A stretch of DNA of 64,000 bases from Candidatus Roseilinea sp. (GCA_026003755.1 BPHV01000001.1:310001-374000); one strand, 5' to 3'; positions 18,669 through 27,608 are shown, numbered from the stretch's first letter. Notes: generated from the sequence alone by a model not told the origin. Translations and numbers: made by a program.

Positions 18669-20180
18669 CTAGTTGCAGGGCTGCGCCGGCTCGCAAATGC
18701 GATAGCTTTGCCCGAACAACGTAAAAACGACCGGTTGTGAGGTCTGCGGCCTGGCAAAGGAGAGCTGGAACACCAGCGTCTCGCCCGGTGTGATATTCCA
18801 GGGGAAGGCCGGCAGGCTGGAGTTGAGCGGGTAGAGCTGTCCGTCCGGCCCGCTCAACGATACATCGCGCAACGAGCCGGGAAGGAACTGACCGGTCAGA
18901 TTGCGCACGTTGCCGACGATGCGCAGCTCATTGCCCTCGGGCGAGATTTGCGCGTTGAGAATCGTGACTTCGGCCACGGGGGCGCGGGTGGGCGCCGGCG
19001 TCGGCGGGAGGGCGATCGGGCGATACGGGATGGCAACCTTGGCAATGTAGGGGCTTGTCTTATCCAACGAGAAGCGCCACTCCAAGTTGGGGCCGGACAG
19101 TGCGTCCGGCACTTCAAATCCGGCAGTCGCCGTGATCGTCTGGCCGGGCTGCAACGCCCCCTGAGGAAAGCCCCGACCGCCGGCGGCGGCAGAGGCCTGG
19201 CGCGAGAACGGGATGACGATGCCGGCGACGTCGGCAATCTCGCTGAAGAACTGACTGGCGTCCAGGATTCGCGTGACCACGTTCGTCACCTCGAAGTCCA
19301 CCTGCACGTAGCTCTTGCCCGCCGGCAAACCGACCGCCGAACCCGGCAGCAGCCGTTGGTTGATCACGCGGACGCGCACATCGCCCAAGTTGATCGGCGT
19401 GCCGATCGCGGTGAGCTGGTTGGGGGTGCTTTCGTCGGTGAACGTTGCAATCACGATCCGGCGTTGGTCGCCGCCCTCGCCCAACAGCACCAGCGTGAGC
19501 CGTGGGCTGTTCTGCGCGAGCAGCGTCTCCACGTCGTCGCTGCGGATGGTTTGCTTCTGCGCGACGCGATAGCGCTGCGTGCCCAGGTTGGTGTCCAGCA
19601 GGATCAAATCGCCCGCGCTGAGCGACTCTATGACTTCACGATTTTCCGGCGACGCGTGCAAGCCGACCACGTAGTTCACAAGCGTGCCGGGCACCCAGAA
19701 CGCCGTCTTCTGCGCGCCTGGGTCATACTGCCACCGCGCGCCCTGCACGTTCATCGGCGCAAGGCGGTACGTGCTGACGCCGATGGTGAGGCGACTCGGG
19801 ACCGGAGCCGGCTGGATCACGTCGTTGACGCGGATAACGAGCGCGTCGGAGGCGCGAGCGGTAGGCTCACCGGTCACCGATGGCCGCGTTGCTTCGGCAA
19901 TTTCCGGGCCGGGGAGGAAGGGGCCTGGGCGCTCGGAGAGCAACACCAGGCTGAGGATGAAGCACGACAGCGCACAGATGCCCAGTAACGCCAGGCCGCT
20001 GACCAACAGCAGCGGACGTCCGCGCGGGTCATTCCACAGCGGGCCGAAAACGGCATTGAGCGCGCCGGACCATCGCTTGCGCGCGCTGCTTGCGTCCTCG
20101 CCGTCTTCCCACCGACCGGGGGCACGCTCGGGCGTCCCCCAATCGTCTGGGTCTTCCGGCGGCGTCGTAGGGGGTGCCAT
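18669..20180 (-). CDS. Membrane-anchored protein of unknown function
   Basis: 503 residues. A charged, Pro-rich cytoplasmic N-terminus is followed by one membrane helix (LLLVSGLALLGICALSCFIL, about residues 72-97) and a long extracytoplasmic beta-rich part with YVQVDFEVTNVV and a C-terminal FxLYD/DUF4352-like module (VAEVTILNAQISPEGNELRIVGNVRNLTG in segments). No enzyme motif is visible. The start at 20180 is chosen over 20249 because TAAAAT sits 7 nt upstream of it and the earlier stretch overlaps the end of the preceding gene. It is downstream of the aspartase/fumarase gene on the same strand but probably has its own promoter. Confidence 0.6.
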   Translation of the reverse strand: MAPPTTPPEDPDDWGTPERAPGRWEDGEDASSARKRWSGALNAVFGPLWNDPRGRPLLLVSGLALLGICALSCFILSLVLLSERPGPFLPGPEIAEATRPSVTGEPTARASDALVIRVNDVIQPAPVPSRLTIGVSTYRLAPMNVQGARWQYDPGAQKTAFWVPGTLVNYVVGLHASPENREVIESLSAGDLILLDTNLGTQRYRVAQKQTIRSDDVETLLAQNSPRLTLVLLGEGGDQRRIVIATFTDESTPNQLTAIGTPINLGDVRVRVINQRLLPGSAVGLPAGKSYVQVDFEVTNVVTRILDASQFFSEIADVAGIVIPFSRQASAAAGGRGFPQGALQPGQTITATAGFEVPDALSGPNLEWRFSLDKTSPYIAKVAIPYRPIALPPTPAPTRAPVAEVTILNAQISPEGNELRIVGNVRNLTGQFLPGSLRDVSLSGPDGQLYPLNSSLPAFPWNITPGETLVFQLSFARPQTSQPVVFTLFGQSYRICEPAQPCN

Positions 20181-20187
20181 ACCGAAG

Positions 20188-20193
20188 ATTTTA
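20188..20193 (-). promoter_or_regulatory. -10 box for leaderless transcription of the membrane protein gene
   Basis: On the minus strand TAAAAT (20193-20188) is followed by 7 nt and then the ATG at 20180, with no Shine-Dalgarno. This is the same geometry as at 11198, 17798 and 32558. Confidence 0.45.
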
Positions 20194-20245
20194 TCCGGCG
20201 CGGGCATCGCAAACGCCGCGGATGAACGGCGCTTGCCTGCGCCGT

Positions 20246-21697
20246 TCATCCGCCGCCGGCAGGCCCGCCCAACCCGCCTTCCGTCAAGCGGCGCAGGTCA
20301 GATAGAACCGCGTCCACTTCCTCAAGCGTGAGCGGCGAGCCGTCCTTTTTGGTCAACGCGCCGCTGGCGATGCGCTCCGCAGCCACCTCGCGAATGGTGA
20401 CATTGCGCCTCATGGCTTCCTTCACCAGCTCGGCGCCGGCCAGATAGCCGATGAGGGGGTTGAGCGCGGTGACCACGATGGCGTTCTTCGCCAACCAGCC
20501 GGTCGCCTTCTCCGGCTGCGCCACAATGCCCACGACGCAGAACTTGACGAAGGCGTTGATCGAGCCAATCGCCACTTGCATCATCTCGTTCAAGTTGTGG
20601 GCGATGATGGGCATCATGACGTTCAGCTCAAGCTGGCCGGCCTGCGCCGCCAACGCCACGGTGTGATCGCAGCCCTGGATGTGGAACATGGCCATGTTCA
20701 ACATCTCGGCCAGCACTGGGTTGACCTTGCCCGGCATGATGGACGAGCCGGGTTGCACGGCAGGCAGCCGAATTTCATCCAGGCCGGTGGTGGGGCCGGA
20801 GCTGAGCAAGCGTAGATCGTTGGCGATCCGGGTGAGCGTGATCGCCAGCGTGCGCATACTGGCGCTGAAGTCCGCCGGATCGGCCATGCTTTGCATGCCC
20901 TCGAACAGATTGTCGCTTTCGTAGAGCGGCTGGCCGAGCAGGCGCGAGAGCGTCTGGACCATGCGCCGATGGTATTCGGGATGCGCATTCAGGCCGGTGC
21001 CGACGGCCGTGCCGCCGATCGGCATGCGCCGCAGCGCCTCGGCAGCGCGATGGATGCGCTCCAGGTCGCGCTCCACCGCGCGCGCATAGCCGCTGAATTC
21101 CTGGCCCAGCCGGATGGGCACGGCGTCTTGCAGGTGGGTGCGGCCGGACTTCACGATGGGATCGAACTCCTTCGCCTTGGCCCACAGCGCGTCAATCAGC
21201 CCTTGCACCGCAGCTTGCAACTCCGGCAAACGCCACAACACGCCCAGGCGGATCGCCGTGGGAGTGGTGTCGTTGGTGGACTGCGCCATGTTCACGTGGT
21301 CGTTGGGGCTGACCGGCTTCTTTTCGCTGCTGTTCAGCGGCACGCCGAGGATCTCGCTGGCGCGGTTGGCGATGACCTCGTTGGTGTTCATGTTGTGGCT
21401 GGTGCCCGCGCCGGCTTGAAATGGATCGACGACAAAATGTTCGTTGAACTTACCGGCCATCACTTCCTCGGCGGCCTGAATGATGGCGTCGGCGATGCGC
21501 GGCTCCAGTAAGCCCAGGTCGCGATTCACCTCGGCCGCGGCGCGCTTGATGGCCGCCATGCTCCACACGAACGCGAAGTAGGGTTTGCGTCCTGTAACGG
21601 GGAAGTTGTTCACCGCGCGCTGTGTCTGGGCGCCGTAATAGGCGTGAGCGGGCACGCGGACTTCACCCAGCGAATCTTTCTCGATGCGATACTCCAT
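20246..21697 (-). CDS. Aspartate ammonia-lyase / class II fumarase family enzyme
   Basis: 483 residues. The superfamily signature GSSIMPGKVNP is present, as are the catalytic HNMNTNEVIANRA and NDHVNMAQSTND regions. The second region is nearer to aspartase (PNDHVNxxQSTND) than to fumarase C (PNDDVNxSQSSND), and QAGAGTS also leans to aspartase. The GKVNP loop carries Gly as in fumarase, so the substrate call (aspartate to fumarate plus ammonia, or fumarate to malate) stays open. Both products feed the citrate cycle. It lies 45 bp after upp on the same strand and may be cotranscribed with it. Confidence 0.8.
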   Translation of the reverse strand: MEYRIEKDSLGEVRVPAHAYYGAQTQRAVNNFPVTGRKPYFAFVWSMAAIKRAAAEVNRDLGLLEPRIADAIIQAAEEVMAGKFNEHFVVDPFQAGAGTSHNMNTNEVIANRASEILGVPLNSSEKKPVSPNDHVNMAQSTNDTTPTAIRLGVLWRLPELQAAVQGLIDALWAKAKEFDPIVKSGRTHLQDAVPIRLGQEFSGYARAVERDLERIHRAAEALRRMPIGGTAVGTGLNAHPEYHRRMVQTLSRLLGQPLYESDNLFEGMQSMADPADFSASMRTLAITLTRIANDLRLLSSGPTTGLDEIRLPAVQPGSSIMPGKVNPVLAEMLNMAMFHIQGCDHTVALAAQAGQLELNVMMPIIAHNLNEMMQVAIGSINAFVKFCVVGIVAQPEKATGWLAKNAIVVTALNPLIGYLAGAELVKEAMRRNVTIREVAAERIASGALTKKDGSPLTLEEVDAVLSDLRRLTEGGLGGPAGGG

Positions 21698-21742
21698 ACG
21701 ATGTCGGCCTGGTGGGATGGTGCAAACGCGGAGAATGATTGC

Positions 21743-22372
21743 TCAAGCCGTGCCGAACTGCCGGTCGCCGGCGTCGCCTAGGCCGGGCACGATGTAGCCA
21801 ATGTCATTCAGGTGATCGTCCAGCGCCGCCAGGTAGATCTGCACGTCGGGGTGCGCTTCACTGAGCTTCTTCACCCCTTCCGGCGCGCCGATCAGGCCGA
21901 CGAACTTGATGCGCTGCGTTCCCCAACGTTTCAGGATGTCCACGGTCGCCACAGCGCTGCCGCCGGTCGCCAGCATCGGATCCAGCACCAGACACACTTG
22001 AACTGTCGGGCTGACCGGCAGCTTGTTGTAATACTCCACCGGCCGCAAGGTGCGCTCGTCGCGATAGAGGCCGATATGCCACACCTCGGCGAACGGCAAC
22101 ATGGCCAGCGCGCCCTCGACCATGCCCAGGCCGGCGCGCAAGATCGGAATCAGGCCCACGTTTTCGGCCAGCTTGTGGCCGGTCGTCGCGCCCATTGGCG
22201 TCGTGACCGGCAGCGCTGTCAACGGCAAGTCGGATGTCGCCTCGATGACGAGCATCATCGCCAGCTCGCGCACGACTTCGCGGAACTTCTTCGGTTCGGT
22301 CTTCTGGTCTCGAAGGATGGTGAGCTTATGCAGTGCGAGGGGATGGTGGCAAATGTGCAGTTGTGTCGTCAC
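21743..22372 (-). CDS. upp: Uracil phosphoribosyltransferase
   Basis: 209 residues, full length. It makes UMP from uracil and PRPP in pyrimidine salvage. Seen: the N-terminal [13 protein letters not shown], the [13 protein letters not shown] strand-loop, and the PRPP-binding loop [20 protein letters not shown]. The C-terminal [10 protein letters not shown] is the uracil-binding end. The start is GTG at 22372 with GAGGCG about 8 nt upstream. A TAGAAT box at 22408-22403 would give a leader of about 25 nt. Confidence 0.95.
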   Translation of the reverse strand: MTTQLHICHHPLALHKLTILRDQKTEPKKFREVVRELAMMLVIEATSDLPLTALPVTTPMGATTGHKLAENVGLIPILRAGLGMVEGALAMLPFAEVWHIGLYRDERTLRPVEYYNKLPVSPTVQVCLVLDPMLATGGSAVATVDILKRWGTQRIKFVGLIGAPEGVKKLSEAHPDVQIYLAALDDHLNDIGYIVPGLGDAGDRQFGTA

Positions 22373-22580
22373 GATCGTCGCCTCAGATTTTTGATTCGTT
22401 CAATTCTACCGGAGGCGACCGACGCAGCACGAGACGATTCGAATAGAGGCTGATGCCTCCAGCCGGCCTCGGGCGCAGCCAGACGCGATGGATGACGCGG
22501 CAGGGGCGAAGGACGGGTGCGGGGGCGCGCTGTGGGGCGATCCCGTCACGCAACACAGCGCGTCCCCGCCGTCTGACAAG

Positions 22581-22742
22581 CTAACGAGCAGCTTGCTCGT
22601 CGCGCTTCTCGGTGGCATGCTGTGGCAACTTGCTCTCCTCGACGGCGTTTCGATCGGTCGCCAGAAAGAGCGCAAACAGCCCGACGGAGCCGAGCAGCAG
22701 CAGCACCACACACAACAGCGCTTCGGTACTTGGGATGAGCAT
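22581..22742 (-). CDS. Small single-span membrane protein (53 aa) behind the PucC-like gene
   Basis: A short gene with a good GGGAGG Shine-Dalgarno 6 nt before its ATG. The product begins MLIPSTEALL, has one hydrophobic segment (CVVLLLLGSVGLFALFLAT) and a charged C-terminus ending DEQAAR. It lies 80 bp after the PucC-like gene on the same strand and is probably the last gene of the puf transcript. No family is recognised. The size and single span resemble accessory peptides of pigment-protein complexes, but a function is inference only. Confidence 0.6.
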   Translation of the reverse strand: MLIPSTEALLCVVLLLLGSVGLFALFLATDRNAVEESKLPQHATEKRDEQAAR

Positions 22743-22821
22743 GTTCAACCTCCCGCTTCGGCGATTAGTTGCGGGTCGTCAGGCGCCTACCGCCGCTAAT
22801 TGCCGTCCATGAGTCATACAC

Positions 22822-24147
22822 CTACGCGCCAGGCACATCCGTCAACCCAGCGAACGCCGATCGGCCCTTCTCGTGGGCGACGAACGCCTCGCGCGGCATC
22901 GCGATCAACAGCGCCAGCGCCACGGCGATCAACACCATCTCGACCGCGTACACGGTCGTATAGCCTCGCGCCAGATCGCCGGTGATGCGCGAGACGACAT
23001 CGCGCAGGTTGCTGCCGGCCAGCGCAGCCAGCCCGGCCGCCGACGTCTGCGCCAATCCCCACATGCCGACGTACATGCCGGCCGTCTTGATGTCTGCCAG
23101 GGAAACGACCAGCGAAAGCGTGGAGATCAGGAATAAGCCGCCGGCGAGGCCGATCACGCCGGTCCCGCTGATGAACATCGCCACCGAGTGGTTCGCGCTG
23201 GCCATGGTGATCAGGCCAAAGCCAGCCAAGCCCACCAGGCAGGCAGCAAACGTGACCGGGATCGGCGAATTCAAGCGCGGAATGACCTGCCAGGCGATCA
23301 GCATGGCGATCAGCATACCGATGCCCCACATGGCCGTGAGCCGAGTCGTCTCTGCGACGCTCATGCCGAGCACCTGCCCGCCGTACGGTTCGAGCAGCAC
23401 GTCCTGCGCCGTCAGCCCCAGCGTGCCAAAGAAGAGGATGGCGAAGAACAAGCGCATCTTGTGCGTCCCCAGCATCGTCCAGATTCGGCTGGAGAAGTCC
23501 TCCGCGTCATCCTCTAGCTCCACGGGCTGATCCTGCTTCCAGATGGCTGCGACGGCCAGCACCAGGAAGATCACCGAGGCCGACTGCATCACCTGGATCA
23601 GCTTCATCGGGTGGAAGTCCTGCAGGAAGAAGCCGATCACAAACGAGCTGATGATCTGGCCGGTGATCAACGCGATCCACAGCAGCGCCATAGCGCGGCT
23701 GCGCTCGTGCTTGGGGGTGAGGTCGGTCACCAGCGCCAGGTAGCCGGTCTGCCCGACGTGCGTCCCGATGGCATACAGCAGGAAGATCAGCGTGCAGAAG
23801 AAGACGGCGACGGGGAAAGGCACGTCGCTGTTCAACTGGGACGCTTTGCTCAGCAGCAACAACGAGAACGGGGCGGCAGACAGGCCGCAGAACACGAGCA
23901 TTGTGCCGTACCAGGCGTAAGGCAGGCGTCGGTAGCCGAAGGTCTTCTTCTCCTTGTCGGATCGGAAGCCCATCAACGCGCGCACAGGCGCGACGAACAG
24001 CCCGAGGCTGAGCAGCCAACCGACGATGCCGGCCGGAATGCCCTCTTCTGCAATCAGCACACGGTTCAGCGCGCCGTTAAACACGACCACGCTGAACCCC
24101 AGGCCAAGTTGGAAGAGGCTGAGTCGCAGGAGCCGCTTGTTGATCAC
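22822..24147 (-). CDS. PucC/LhaA-type (BCH2) light-harvesting assembly protein
   Basis: 441 residues with 12 predicted membrane helices, MFS-derived PUCC family. Seen: the loop RALMGFRSDKEKK after helix 2, GYRRLPYAWYGTMLVFCG, LTDLTPKHERSRAMALLW and LEPYGGQVLGMSVAETTRLTAMWG, which match PucC/LhaA proteins. These help insert or assemble antenna complexes and may handle bacteriochlorophyll. The likely start is GTG at 24147; an in-frame TTG at 24195 lies inside the 7-bp repeat array and is not believable. The array ends just upstream and supplies GGAG units as Shine-Dalgarno. It directly follows pufC, so it belongs to the puf operon. Confidence 0.85.
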   Translation of the reverse strand: MINKRLLRLSLFQLGLGFSVVVFNGALNRVLIAEEGIPAGIVGWLLSLGLFVAPVRALMGFRSDKEKKTFGYRRLPYAWYGTMLVFCGLSAAPFSLLLLSKASQLNSDVPFPVAVFFCTLIFLLYAIGTHVGQTGYLALVTDLTPKHERSRAMALLWIALITGQIISSFVIGFFLQDFHPMKLIQVMQSASVIFLVLAVAAIWKQDQPVELEDDAEDFSSRIWTMLGTHKMRLFFAILFFGTLGLTAQDVLLEPYGGQVLGMSVAETTRLTAMWGIGMLIAMLIAWQVIPRLNSPIPVTFAACLVGLAGFGLITMASANHSVAMFISGTGVIGLAGGLFLISTLSLVVSLADIKTAGMYVGMWGLAQTSAAGLAALAGSNLRDVVSRITGDLARGYTTVYAVEMVLIAVALALLIAMPREAFVAHEKGRSAFAGLTDVPGA

Positions 24148-24158
24148 GATGCTTTCCG

Positions 24159-24214
24159 AATCTCCAATCTCCAATCTCCAATCTCCAATCTCCAATCTCC
24201 AATCTCCAATCTCC
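24159..24214 (-). repeat. Eight perfect 7-bp tandem repeats between pufC and the PucC-like gene
   Basis: AATCTCC (GGAGATT on the coding strand) is repeated eight times without error in the gap of about 70 bp. The coding-strand unit carries GGAG, so the last copies can act as Shine-Dalgarno for the GTG at 24147. The copy number is likely to be unstable by slippage. Confidence 0.9.
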
Positions 24215-24216
24215 CA

Positions 24217-25440
24217 CTACTGCGACGGCAGCTTGGGCGCAGGCACCGGCAGATCCACCAACGGTTTGATCTGCGGATCGCTCACCTTCTGCGGCACTTC
24301 GCCCTCGCCAGGCAGGTAGGCGCCAGGCGGCACGACGTTGCCGCGGTGGCACATCCAGCAGTTCGGCTGGGCCAGGTTGCCGCGCGCCGGGTCGGCCTTG
24401 GGCATCTGCGGGAACCAGTTGATGGCGATGTCCTGCACCATGCCGAGCATGTGGCGAGACTGCGACTTGGGCCACTTGAACGTGCCGTCTTCAAGCACAT
24501 ACGACTTGAAGTAGCCGCCGTAGTGGCAGAAGTCACAGCCGACGCCCAGCGCCGTGTTCATGTGGTACATCGCGGCCTGGTTGCGGTAGGTGTCGTTCAG
24601 GCCGGCCGGCGTATCCTTGTTGGCAGTCACCTGGAAGTAGTTGACATTGCCTTGCGCGTCGGGCCGCGCAGCCAGCAGCTTATCGTCCACGATCTCGTAG
24701 CTGGCAGGCGGCTTGCCGTTCAGCGTGATGCCGTAGTGCTTCATGTCGTACTGCGTCGGATTGCCGCCGCCGGCGATGCCGAACATCGCCAGGTTCTCGA
24801 GTGTGGGCACGTTCTTCTGGTCGGTGTTCCAGAACTGCGCCTTGCCATAGTGACAGGTCGCGCACTGCAGTTGATACAGCGGCTGACCCTCTGGCCGCGG
24901 AATGCTGCTGATCCACTTGTTCTGTAGTTCGAACTGCATGATCAGCATCGCCTTGGCGACGGTCTTCTGCGGCTTGTCGTAGGCGGCGAAGTTCTGCAGG
25001 TTGTGGCAGTACTCGCAGCTCTGGCCCACGCCCGGCGTGAAGTACTTGCTCATGTACTCGAACACCTTGGCCGTGGTGTTGTATTGCGGTCCGAGATACT
25101 GGGTGAGCACCTGCACGTTGACCGTCCGCGGATTTTGCTGTTGCCAGACGTTGTACGCTTGAAGCGCCTCGGCGCTCGGCTGCGCAATCGGCTGCTTTAG
25201 CCGGTTGAGGTATTCGACGTAGTCAATCCGCTGCACGCCGGCGTAGTTGTAGGTGCTCTCGGCGCGATAGCCCTGGAACTCGCGCCAGTCGGTGAGCGCC
25301 ATGGAGAGGGCGATCACGCCGCCCAGGGCGAGGATGGTCATGGCAACCAGGCCAACCAACTCGCCACGCAGAATTTGGCGTTGTCTTTCGTCGTAAACGG
25401 CGATTGCGCCGGGAGGAGCGGGGTCATTCTCGAAGGACAT
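24217..25440 (-). CDS. pufC: Reaction-centre tetraheme cytochrome c subunit
   Basis: 407 residues. PufC re-reduces the photo-oxidised special pair on the outer face of the membrane. One N-terminal membrane helix (about 28-50) anchors it; there is no lipobox. Four CxxCH heme sites are present at about 142-146 (CEYCH), 193-197 (CATCH), 302-306 (CDFCH) and 361-365 (CWMCH), as expected for the tetraheme form. Met residues before the sites, for example in KAMLIMQ and AAMYHMN, are candidate axial ligands. AGGAGG lies 6 nt before the ATG. It follows pufM by 9 bp in the puf operon. Confidence 0.95.
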   Translation of the reverse strand: MSFENDPAPPGAIAVYDERQRQILRGELVGLVAMTILALGGVIALSMALTDWREFQGYRAESTYNYAGVQRIDYVEYLNRLKQPIAQPSAEALQAYNVWQQQNPRTVNVQVLTQYLGPQYNTTAKVFEYMSKYFTPGVGQSCEYCHNLQNFAAYDKPQKTVAKAMLIMQFELQNKWISSIPRPEGQPLYQLQCATCHYGKAQFWNTDQKNVPTLENLAMFGIAGGGNPTQYDMKHYGITLNGKPPASYEIVDDKLLAARPDAQGNVNYFQVTANKDTPAGLNDTYRNQAAMYHMNTALGVGCDFCHYGGYFKSYVLEDGTFKWPKSQSRHMLGMVQDIAINWFPQMPKADPARGNLAQPNCWMCHRGNVVPPGAYLPGEGEVPQKVSDPQIKPLVDLPVPAPKLPSQ

Positions 25441-25449
25441 GATAGCCTC

Positions 25450-26340
25450 CTATGGCGCGCAGGCTTTTTGCAAGCCTGGCACGATACCCGCGCGGCAGCC
25501 CCAATCGAACCAGTTGGGTTCAACCGGCCCGCTCAGCAACACGCCGATGGCGCCGGCCACGGCGACCAGCGTGGCGAAGCCCAGCGCCCACTGGTGAATG
25601 GTGTAGGCCGTCGCGTTGAAACCCATGACCCAGCGCCACAGCAACTGTGCGCGGTGTGTACCCTCGTCGCTGTCCTCAATCTCGTCAATCTCGCGATGCG
25701 CGTTGTAGGACAGCGTAGCCAGGATCGTGGCGCCGTGCATGGCCAGAATCACCGTGCTGCCCAGCAGCGCGAAGATCGAAACCATGTGGAACGGGTTGTA
25801 GTAGAAGTTGCCATACTTGACGCTGAAGTGGTTGGTCCACAACAGGATGCCGCGCAGGCCATGTGGCGGCGCTTCGTTCCACGAGTTCACCCAGATCGGA
25901 TGGATGATGTAGATGGCCGCGTAGAGAAACAGCGCCGCGCTGAAGGCGATCGGCACCATCGGGCGCAGGCCATTGGCCACGGCGCGCGTCCAGATGCGGA
26001 TCGTCCAGAACACCAGCGTCAACGAGAGGAACAACGTGGCGAGCTGCCAGTAGCCGCCCTCCTGCAGCGGCGCCATCCGCAAGCCGGCTGATGGCGGCGG
26101 CGGGTAGAGCGTGAGCACGGGCAGTTCGCGCAGGAAGCGAATTGGGTTGTAGCCCACCTGCTCGCCAAAGCCAATGGCGGTGATGAACACACACAGCAGG
26201 TAGGAGAAGAACGCTAGCGCACCCCACATCCCCAGGTAAATCGGGCCCACTTGCGTGTCGGCCAGACCCTCCAGGAAGCGGAGATACCTCACGGTTTTGG
26301 TGCGCCGCTCGAAGCTCTCGCGATACACTTCTGTAGCCAT
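25450..26340 (-). CDS. pufM: Photosynthetic reaction-centre M subunit
   Basis: 296 residues, five membrane helices. The special-pair ligand His185 (NPFHM) and the iron ligands His202 (MHGAT), Glu217 and His249 (IHQWA) line up with H202, H219, E234 and H266 of Rhodobacter M at a constant offset of 17. Ile165 stands where Rhodobacter has His182, the ligand of the accessory bacteriochlorophyll, and Leu193 stands in place of Tyr210. The first change is the one associated with a third bacteriopheophytin in Chloroflexus. GGAG is 6 nt before the ATG. The gene is separated from pufL by a 207-bp gap full of 7-bp repeats; it is not fused to pufL. Confidence 0.95.
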   Translation of the reverse strand: MATEVYRESFERRTKTVRYLRFLEGLADTQVGPIYLGMWGALAFFSYLLCVFITAIGFGEQVGYNPIRFLRELPVLTLYPPPPSAGLRMAPLQEGGYWQLATLFLSLTLVFWTIRIWTRAVANGLRPMVPIAFSAALFLYAAIYIIHPIWVNSWNEAPPHGLRGILLWTNHFSVKYGNFYYNPFHMVSIFALLGSTVILAMHGATILATLSYNAHREIDEIEDSDEGTHRAQLLWRWVMGFNATAYTIHQWALGFATLVAVAGAIGVLLSGPVEPNWFDWGCRAGIVPGLQKACAP

Positions 26341-26370
26341 AGTTTCTCCAGAAGGTCAGACGGCAGAGTT

Positions 26371-26515
26371 CAGAAGCCAGAAGCCAGAGACCAGAGGCCA
26401 GAAGCCAGAGGCCAGAGGCCAGAAGCCAGAAGCCAGAGGCCAGAGGCCAGAAGCCAGAAGCCAGAGGCCAGAGGCCAGAAGCCAGAAGCCAGAGGCTAGA
26501 GGCCAGAGGCCAGAG
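26371..26515. repeat. Twenty 7-bp tandem repeats between pufL and pufM
   Basis: Units CAGAAGC and CAGAGGC (one CAGAGAC, one TAGAGGC) run for 20 full copies plus five bases. The order shows a higher pattern of two AAGC units then two AGGC units. The array fills most of the intercistronic gap and keeps no open frame linking L to M on the coding strand. Confidence 0.9.
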
Positions 26516-26547
26516 CTGGAATCCGGATCAGAATTCCGCCATCTGAG

Positions 26548-27405
26548 CTAGTTGAAGGGGAAGGACTTCCAAAACGGCGCGTAGTCCCAGAAGTCCCAGA
26601 AAGCGCTCCAGTCTTGGACCACCGTGCCGGACAGCACGAAGCACAGGTTGCTCATCAGCACGCACATCACCGCCGCCCAGAAGGCCAGGCGATGGATGCC
26701 GATTTCGCCGATGCTGTAGCCGAAGAAGTCCCAGTAGAAGCGGTTGACGTTCTCCTCCGTCACGCCCTCGCTCTTCTTGCGCGCAGCGCTGAGGATGGTG
26801 GCGCCATGCAAGGAGAGCACGAACGCGCTGCCGAACAACAGGGTGATGCCGATGGCGTGGAAGGGGTTGTAGAAGAAGTTGTAATAGCGATAGCCGAAGG
26901 CCGAGAGCCAGTCTAGATGAGCCATCACACCCAGCGGGAAGCCCTCGGACCAACTGCCGAGCAGGATTGGGCGCACGATCTGTATCGTCACCCAAGAGGA
27001 CAACACCGCCCCAAAGGCAATCGGCACCTGATACCCGATCTTCAGCAGGCGCGAGATGTCTATCTGCCGCATCATCCACGCGAAGAACGTGACGGTCGCG
27101 CAGAAGACTACGAAGAGCCACCAGAAGCCTTTGTTTGGGTCGAAGGTGATGGCCAGGCCGACGCTCGGCGGCGGCGGCGCAATTTGCCCGCGGATGAAAT
27201 TCAGCAGCGGGTTGTTCGTCCGATTGGGGTCAACGAACAACACCTGCCAGAACCATACGCCCGATCCGAGGATGCCGAAGAACAGCGCCACCACGCCCCA
27301 GAAACCGAGGTAGAAGCGGCCGATCCAGATCTTCAGCAGGCCGAATGAGGCGCGCGCGGGGACGGCCATCGCCTCTTGGCGATATTTCGCCTCGAACGAC
27401 AACAT
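26548..27405 (-). CDS. pufL: Photosynthetic reaction-centre L subunit
   Basis: 285 residues, five membrane helices. Ligands present: His163 (AHLDW, accessory bacteriochlorophyll), His183 (NPFHA, special pair), and His200 (LHGAT) and His238 (IHRLA) for the non-heme iron. Positions correspond to H153, H173, H190 and H230 of Rhodobacter L. Phe178 replaces L-His168, which hydrogen-bonds the special pair in purple bacteria, and Phe191 is at the L-Phe181 position. AAGGAG lies 9 nt before the ATG. It is the third gene of the puf operon, after an intercistronic hairpin. Confidence 0.95.
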   Translation of the reverse strand: MLSFEAKYRQEAMAVPARASFGLLKIWIGRFYLGFWGVVALFFGILGSGVWFWQVLFVDPNRTNNPLLNFIRGQIAPPPPSVGLAITFDPNKGFWWLFVVFCATVTFFAWMMRQIDISRLLKIGYQVPIAFGAVLSSWVTIQIVRPILLGSWSEGFPLGVMAHLDWLSAFGYRYYNFFYNPFHAIGITLLFGSAFVLSLHGATILSAARKKSEGVTEENVNRFYWDFFGYSIGEIGIHRLAFWAAVMCVLMSNLCFVLSGTVVQDWSAFWDFWDYAPFWKSFPFN

Positions 27406-27608
27406 AAGCCTGTCTCCTTAAGAGTCCAGGCCGAGGGCGCTTGGGATTGTCTCACTGATGCGGTCGTCCGTGCAGAGGCGGGCGAATGATGAAATAAAGA
27501 TGATGAAAACACTCGCAACGTCGCTAAACCGAACACGGCCCACCGCGCTCGTAAGACTTCTCAACGACCCAACAGCCCAGACTCAATCATATTGACTCGA
27601 TTAAGAAA

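Noticed and set aside
24148-24195. N-terminal extension of the PucC-like protein encoded by the GGAGATT array
   Set aside because: It needs a TTG start inside the repeat and gives EIGDWRLEIGDW-type translation. The GTG at 24147 with GGAG units upstream is a better start.
26340-26547. pufL-pufM fusion as in Roseiflexus
   Set aside because: pufL has its own stop and pufM has its own GGAG and ATG. A 207-bp gap lies between them with no open frame joining the two.
26251-26551. Open frames through the 7-bp repeat array between pufL and pufM
   Set aside because: The products are pure repeat translations (QKPEARG-like). They lie on the antisense strand to pufL and pufM and start inside pufM.
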